This document shows, piece after piece, positions 59,795 through 64,000 of a stretch of DNA of 64,000 bases. The position numbers were made by a program, and so were the translations under genes. The notes under the pieces are model-generated. The model was not told the DNA's origin. It was given only the letters and a program-made list of their open reading frames with translations, and searched no databases. The stretch is from Streptomyces sp. yr375 (GTDB lineage: Bacteria > Actinomycetota > Actinomycetes > Streptomycetales > Streptomycetaceae), in the NCBI RefSeq assembly GCF_900110755.1, contig NZ_FOFF01000009.1, forward strand, positions 124,001 to 188,000, written 5' to 3'. Every line of letters begins with the position of its first letter. Positions within the stretch are counted from its first letter, which is position 1.

Positions 59795-60238
59795 TCAGCC
59801 CGTCGGGTCTGCCGGGTCTGTCAACTGCGCCAGCACCTTGTGCAGCGGCTCCGTCTCGCGGCGGCGGTACTCCTGGATCGCCCAGCCGTTGCCGTCCGGG
59901 TCCTTGAAGTACATGAAGGTCGCGCCGTCCTGCGGGGCGAACCGCACCGGCTCGCTGACGTCCAGGCCCCGGGCGGTCAGTTCCTCGTACGCCGCCTTCG
60001 CGTCCGTCACGCAGAGCTGCATGCCGTGGTACGTGCCCGGTCGCGGGGTTCCCGTCGGGACCTGGAGGCCGTCGACCAGGGCGATCGAACAGCCCGAGCC
60101 GGGCGGGGTGAGCTGCACGATCCGTACGCCCTCCATCACCTCGCCGTCGAGGTCCACGTGGAAGCCGACCTTGTCGCGGTAGAACTCCTTGGCCCGGTCG
60201 ACGTCCGACACCGGCAGCAGGATCACTTCTAGGGTCAT
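59795..60238 (-). CDS. VOC-superfamily (glyoxalase/bleomycin-resistance) protein
   Basis: 147 aa from ATG 60238, placed 9 nt after GGAG; GTG 60253 and ATG 60244 are in frame. The two beta-alpha-beta-beta-beta modules are clear: LEVILLPVSDVDRAKEFYRDKVGFHVD and GMQLCVTDAKAAYEELTARGLDVSEPVRF, with YFKDPDGNGWAIQEY at the end carrying the metal Glu. The group includes isomerases, dioxygenases and drug-binding proteins. No function can be chosen from sequence. It is divergent from glnE. Confidence 0.88.
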   Translation of the reverse strand: MTLEVILLPVSDVDRAKEFYRDKVGFHVDLDGEVMEGVRIVQLTPPGSGCSIALVDGLQVPTGTPRPGTYHGMQLCVTDAKAAYEELTARGLDVSEPVRFAPQDGATFMYFKDPDGNGWAIQEYRRRETEPLHKVLAQLTDPADPTG

Positions 60239-60357
60239 GTTCATGTTCTCCACGGAACCCGAAACCGGCCCGGCGCGCCACCGTGAGGTGAGGGCTAGGC
60301 TCAGGTGCGGACGGCCTTGATCGGACGAGGACGACCTTGATCGACGAGGAGGCCAGG

Positions 60358-63357
60358 ATGGCGCCGGGGCGCAGGAGCAGTACCTTCACTCGGCTGCTGC
60401 GGCACGGCTTCACCGATCCGTCCGCCGCCGAGCGGCTGCTCGACGGGCCCGAGCTGGGCCCGGTGCGCAACGACCCGGTGCTTCTGGAGGCCCTCGGGGA
60501 CACCGCCGATCCCGATCTCGCCCTGCACGGTCTGGTCCGGCTGCTGGAGGCGCAGCCCGGGCACACCGCCCGGCGGGAACTGCTCGACACGCTGATAGCG
60601 GCCAAGCCGCTGCGGGACCGGCTGCTGGGGGTGCTGGGGGCGTCCGCCGCCCTCGCCGACCATCTGGCCCGGCATCCGCGCGACTGGGAGGCGCTGGTCA
60701 TGTACGAGCCCCGGGATCTGCACCCGGGGGTGGAGGAGTTCGAGCGGGGGCTCGCCTGGGCCACCGATCCCGTGCTGCTGCGGGTCGCCTACCGGCGGTG
60801 TCTGCTGGCCATCGCGGCGCGTGACGTGTGCGGGACCACCGATGTCGCCGAGACCGCCGCCGAGCTCGCCGACCTCGCCACGGCCACCCTGCGGGCGGCG
60901 CTGGGGCTGGCGCGGGCCGACGCGCCCGACGACGCCGCGTTGTGCCGGCTCGCCGTCGTCGCCATGGGGAAGTGCGGCGGGCACGAGCTGAACTACGTGT
61001 CGGACGTCGACGTCATCTTCGTCGGTGAGGCCGTCGACGGGGCCGACGAGGGGAAGGCGCTGCGGGCCGCCACCAAGCTCGCCTCGCACATGATGCGGAT
61101 CTGTTCCGAGACCACCGTGGAAGGGTCGATCTGGCCCGTCGACGCCAACCTGCGGCCCGAAGGGCGCAACGGGCCGCTGGTGCGGACGCTGAGCAGCCAT
61201 CTCGCCTACTACCAGCGGTGGGCCAAGACCTGGGAGTTCCAGGCCCTGTTGAAGGCGCGGCCGGTGGCGGGCGATCTGGCGCTGGGGGCCGCGTACGTCA
61301 CCGCCGTCGAGCCGCTGGTGTGGAAGGCCGCCGAGCGGGAGAACTTCGTCACCGACGTGCAGAAGATGCGGCGGCGGGTCGTCGAGAACATTCCGGTCGC
61401 CGAGGTCGAGCGTGAACTCAAGCTCGGGCCCGGCGGGTTGAGAGACGTCGAGTTCGCCGTGCAGTTGCTGCAACTCGTGCACGGACGGGCCGACGCCTCG
61501 CTGCGCAGCGGGACCACCCTCGACGCGCTCCAGGCGCTCGCCGCCGGGGGGTACATCGGGCGGGCCGACGCCGTCCAACTCGACGCCGCCTACCGGTTCC
61601 TGCGGTCCATGGAGCACCGGATCCAGCTCTACCGGCTGCGGCGCACCCACCTCGTACCGGAGAGCGAGGCCGAACTGCGGCGGCTCGGCCGGTCGCTGGG
61701 GCTGCGCACCGATCCCGTCGTCGAACTGGGCCGGGAGTGGAAGCGGTACGCGGCGATGGTGCGCCGACTGCACGAGAAACTGTTCTACCGGCCGCTCCTC
61801 GACGCCGTCGCCCAACTCGCGCCCGGCGAGAGCCGGTTGAGCCCCGCGGCGGCCCGGGAACGGCTCGTCGCGCTCGGGTACGCCGATCCCGCCTCGGCGC
61901 TGCGTCACCTGGAGGCGCTGGCCTCCGGCGTCTCCCGCAAGGCCGCCATCCAACGCACGCTGCTGCCCGTGCTGTTGGGCTGGTTCGCGGACTCCGCCGA
62001 CCCGGACGCGGGGCTGCTGAACTTCCGCAAGGTGTCCGACGCGCTCGGCAAGACCCCTTGGTACCTACGGCTGTTGCGGGACGAAGGGGCCGCCGCGGAG
62101 AACCTCGCCCGCGTGCTGTCCGCCGGGCGGCTCGCCCCCGATCTGCTCATGCGGGCCCCCGAGGCGGTGGCCCTGCTCGGCGACCGGGACGGCGACGGCG
62201 AAGGGCTCGAGCCGCGCGGGCGGGCCCAGTTGGAGCAGGAGATACTGTCCGCCGTCGGACGCGCCGAGGGCGTCGTGCAGGCCGTCACCGCGGCGCGCGG
62301 GGTGCGGCGGCGCGAGCTGTTCCGTACGGCCGCCGCGGACATCGTCGGCTCCTACGGCACCGAGGCGCAGCCGGTCGAGGCCGATCAGGGGGCGCTCGTG
62401 GACCTGGTGGGCGGGGCCGTGTCGGACCTCACCGCCGCCACGCTCGCCGGGACCCTGCGGGCGGTCGTGCGCGAGGGCTGGGGAGACACCCTTCCCACCC
62501 GCTTCGCCGTCGTGGGGATGGGGCGCTTCGGCGGCCACGAGCTGGGCTACGGGTCGGACGCCGACGTCCTGTTCGTGCACGAGCCGTGGGACGGCGCCGA
62601 CGAGCGGGAGGCCTCGGACGCCGCCAACAAGGTCGTCTCCGAGATGCGCCGGCTGCTTCAGGTCCCCAGCGCGGACCCGCCGCTGCTCGTGGACGCCGAC
62701 CTGCGGCCCGAGGGCAAGTCCGGGCCGCTCGTACGGTCGTTGAAGTCCTACGCGGCCTACTACCGGCGCTGGTCGCTGGGATGGGAGTCACAGGCGCTGC
62801 TGCGGGCCGAACCCGTCGCGGGTGACGCGGAGTTGGGGCGGCGGTTCATCGAACTCGTCGACCCGCTGCGCTATCCGGAGGGCGGGCTCGGGGACGACGC
62901 CGTCCGGGAGATCAGGCGGCTGAAGGCGCGTATGGAGGCGGAGCGGCTGCCCCGGGGGGCCGATCCCAAGCTGCACACCAAACTCGGGCCGGGCGGGCTC
63001 TCCGACGTGGAGTGGACCGTGCAGTTGCTCCAGATGCGGCACGGGGCCACCGAGCCGGGCCTGCGCACCACCCGCACCCGGGAGGCACTCGCCGCCGCAT
63101 GCGCCGCCGGGCTCATCTCGGCAGAGGACGCCGGGACGCTGGGCGAGGCCTGGGTCCTGGCCACCCGGGTCCGCAACGCGGTGATGCTGGTCCGCGGGCG
63201 AGCCGGCGACACCTTCCCCACCGACCCTCGCGAACTGGTCGCCGTAGGCCGGTACTTGGGCTACGGCCCGGGCCGCGTCGGCGACATGCTGGACGACTAC
63301 CGCCGCACCGCCCGCCGGGCCCGGGCAGTGGTGGACGAACTGTTCTACGGAGGCTGA
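60358..63357 (+). CDS. glnE: GlnE: bifunctional glutamine synthetase adenylyltransferase/deadenylylase
   Basis: 999 aa from ATG 60358 after GAGGAGG. Two nucleotidyltransferase domains each carry the Gly and Asp-x-Asp signature: GKCGGHELNYVSDVDVIFV (about residue 205) for deadenylylation and GRFGGHELGYGSDADVLFV (about 720) for adenylylation. Each is followed by a helical regulatory region (RVVENIPVAEVERELKLGPGGLRDVE and KLHTKLGPGGLSDVEW). It sets GS activity in response to PII and glutamine. The natural target, glnA, is outside the window; GlnA2 is nearby on the same strand. Confidence 0.96.
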   Translation: MAPGRRSSTFTRLLRHGFTDPSAAERLLDGPELGPVRNDPVLLEALGDTADPDLALHGLVRLLEAQPGHTARRELLDTLIAAKPLRDRLLGVLGASAALADHLARHPRDWEALVMYEPRDLHPGVEEFERGLAWATDPVLLRVAYRRCLLAIAARDVCGTTDVAETAAELADLATATLRAALGLARADAPDDAALCRLAVVAMGKCGGHELNYVSDVDVIFVGEAVDGADEGKALRAATKLASHMMRICSETTVEGSIWPVDANLRPEGRNGPLVRTLSSHLAYYQRWAKTWEFQALLKARPVAGDLALGAAYVTAVEPLVWKAAERENFVTDVQKMRRRVVENIPVAEVERELKLGPGGLRDVEFAVQLLQLVHGRADASLRSGTTLDALQALAAGGYIGRADAVQLDAAYRFLRSMEHRIQLYRLRRTHLVPESEAELRRLGRSLGLRTDPVVELGREWKRYAAMVRRLHEKLFYRPLLDAVAQLAPGESRLSPAAARERLVALGYADPASALRHLEALASGVSRKAAIQRTLLPVLLGWFADSADPDAGLLNFRKVSDALGKTPWYLRLLRDEGAAAENLARVLSAGRLAPDLLMRAPEAVALLGDRDGDGEGLEPRGRAQLEQEILSAVGRAEGVVQAVTAARGVRRRELFRTAAADIVGSYGTEAQPVEADQGALVDLVGGAVSDLTAATLAGTLRAVVREGWGDTLPTRFAVVGMGRFGGHELGYGSDADVLFVHEPWDGADEREASDAANKVVSEMRRLLQVPSADPPLLVDADLRPEGKSGPLVRSLKSYAAYYRRWSLGWESQALLRAEPVAGDAELGRRFIELVDPLRYPEGGLGDDAVREIRRLKARMEAERLPRGADPKLHTKLGPGGLSDVEWTVQLLQMRHGATEPGLRTTRTREALAAACAAGLISAEDAGTLGEAWVLATRVRNAVMLVRGRAGDTFPTDPRELVAVGRYLGYGPGRVGDMLDDYRRTARRARAVVDELFYGG

Positions 63358-63365
63358 GGCCAGGG

Positions 63366-63690
63366 GCCGCGCTTCGCGGCCCGCTGCCCCGGCTGGGGCT
63401 GGGCAGCGGGGGCGCTCGTGCGGGAGGTGCGCGACCGGCGCCGGTGCGGGGCATCCCCGCCGTGGTCCGGGAGACGGCACCCGCGCAGCCCGAGCTGGAC
63501 GCGGGCCCTGCCGGGCCCGGCGCGGGGGTGAGCTTTACCGTGCGCTTCGCGGCCCGCTGCCCCGTCTGGGGCTGGGCAGCCGGCCTCCGGGGGTGATCGT
63601 CCGGGAGGTCCGGGACCCGGCACCGGTGCGGGGCATCCCCGCCGTCGTCCGAGAGACCGCGCCCGCACAGCCCACACCGGACGCCTTCAT
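63366..63690. repeat. Imperfect ~150-bp direct duplication downstream of glnE
   Basis: Two similar blocks, about 63366-63500 and 63541-63690, share GCGCTTCGCGGCCCGCTGCC, TGGGGCTGGGCAGC, GGGAGGT, CGGTGCGGGGCATCCCCGCCGT and CGCCCGCAC/GCGCAGCCC. In the second block one plus-strand frame reads VREVRDPAPVRGIPAVVRETAPAQPTPDAF with coding-like codon bias, but I find no start. The blocks may be relics of a duplicated gene end. No intact gene lies between 63358 and 63787. Confidence 0.55.
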
Positions 63691-63695
63691 CACCG

Positions 63696-63822
63696 CGCTG
63701 CGAGCGGCCCCGACCGGGCCGGTCAGCTCTTCGGCTGGACCGGCTGGACCGGCTGGACGGCGCTGCGAGCGGCCCCGACCCGGCCGGTCAGCTCTTCGGC
63801 TGGACCGGCTGGACCGACGGCG
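63696..63822. repeat. 65-bp tandem duplication reaching into the right-edge gene
   Basis: A unit starting CGCTGCGAGCGGCCCCGACC is present at 63696-63760 and again from 63761, identical over about 56 bp except one base. It includes GGTCAGCTCTTCGGCTGGAC and a nested GGACCGGCT triplet repeat. The second copy carries the stop codon and last residues (VQPVQPKS) of the right-edge gene. Confidence 0.8.
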
Positions 63823-64000
63823 TCGTCTGTATCGCCCTCGCGTGGTTCATGAGGGCCGTCAGGCCCACGTTGAAGGCCTGGTCCGCTCGGCCCTCCGTCG
63901 TCGCGGCCAGGGCCTCGGCCAGGTGCGGGGTGACGGTCTCCTCCGTCAGTTCCCACATCGTCTCCGGGGCCGCCAGGTCCAGGGCCGAGCCCAGGATCAG
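63788..64000 (-). CDS. C-terminal part of an unidentified gene (partial)
   Basis: 70 residues and a stop are visible; the gene begins beyond the window. The sequence has LGSALDLAAPETMWELTEET, VTPHLAEALAATTEGRADQAF, NVGLTALMNHARAIQTT and ends PSVQPVQPKS, mostly helical with a flexible Pro/Gln tail. Codon bias shows that it is coding. No family is recognised. Its last codons lie in a tandem duplication. Confidence 0.7.
   Translation of the reverse strand: MILGSALDLAAPETMWELTEETVTPHLAEALAATTEGRADQAFNVGLTALMNHARAIQTTPSVQPVQPKS

Overview
The window is high-GC DNA of a Streptomyces chromosome. The genes show strong GC bias at third codon positions, frequent GTG starts, twin-arginine exports, an AfsR-type regulator, DmdR/IdeR-type iron boxes, a candidate PHO box and the GlnE/GlnA2 nitrogen genes typical of the genus. 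Most of it is ordinary core or conserved accessory chromosome. The left end is the edge of a modular polyketide synthase (PKS) cluster.

PKS edge (1-7430, all on the minus strand, transcribed toward the window start). In transcription order there is a stand-alone AT-ACP loading protein, then a KS-AT-DH-ACP protein, then a third PKS whose first KS runs off the window. The KS of the second protein has Ser for the catalytic Cys, its AT has lost the nucleophile and much of its core, and its DH has lost the catalytic Asp. The third protein's KS is intact. The AT-ACP has Trp where malonyl-type ATs have the carboxylate-binding Arg. The cluster start therefore seems to hold two competing loading devices, one of them degenerate. 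This is the most unusual part of the window.

Metabolic and transport genes (7.6-23 kb). These include a MazG-like protein, DoxX, a SnoaL-like protein, a MacB/FtsX-type ABC exporter, a D,D-carboxypeptidase, an SDR, PhoD phosphatase, an Rsm22-type methyltransferase, a serine hydrolase, a Bcr/CflA exporter, a Gfo/Idh oxidoreductase, a TetR regulator with its own palindrome, and a prim-pol N-domain protein.

Iron block (22-28.4 kb). An efeO-efeB-efeU operon with a coupled lipoprotein gene, and a heme oxygenase, each have a good iron box. A PhzF-like gene and a small secreted His-rich peptide lie between them.

Housekeeping and regulation (28.5-47.6 kb). Here are map, npdG, an M50 protease, a large AfsR-like STAND regulator convergent with a DrrAB-type exporter, panB, and a DHA2 exporter with a TetR gene behind a perfect 23-bp palindrome. 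An EEP phosphohydrolase and a second exporter with related half-sites follow. A GntR locus with twin 16-bp operators then faces a chain of three tiny, translationally coupled genes.

Right part (47.7-64 kb). nadE and an S53 protease come first, then a DUF3105-DUF305 pair divergent from an NsrR-like Fe-S regulator. These are followed by glnA2, a beta-propeller protein with an MFS gene, a phosphoesterase with a candidate PHO box, a VOC protein, glnE, and a duplicated stretch leading into a gene cut by the window end.

Regulatory sites, hairpins and repeats were read by eye. Starts were chosen by ribosome-binding sites and conserved N-termini.
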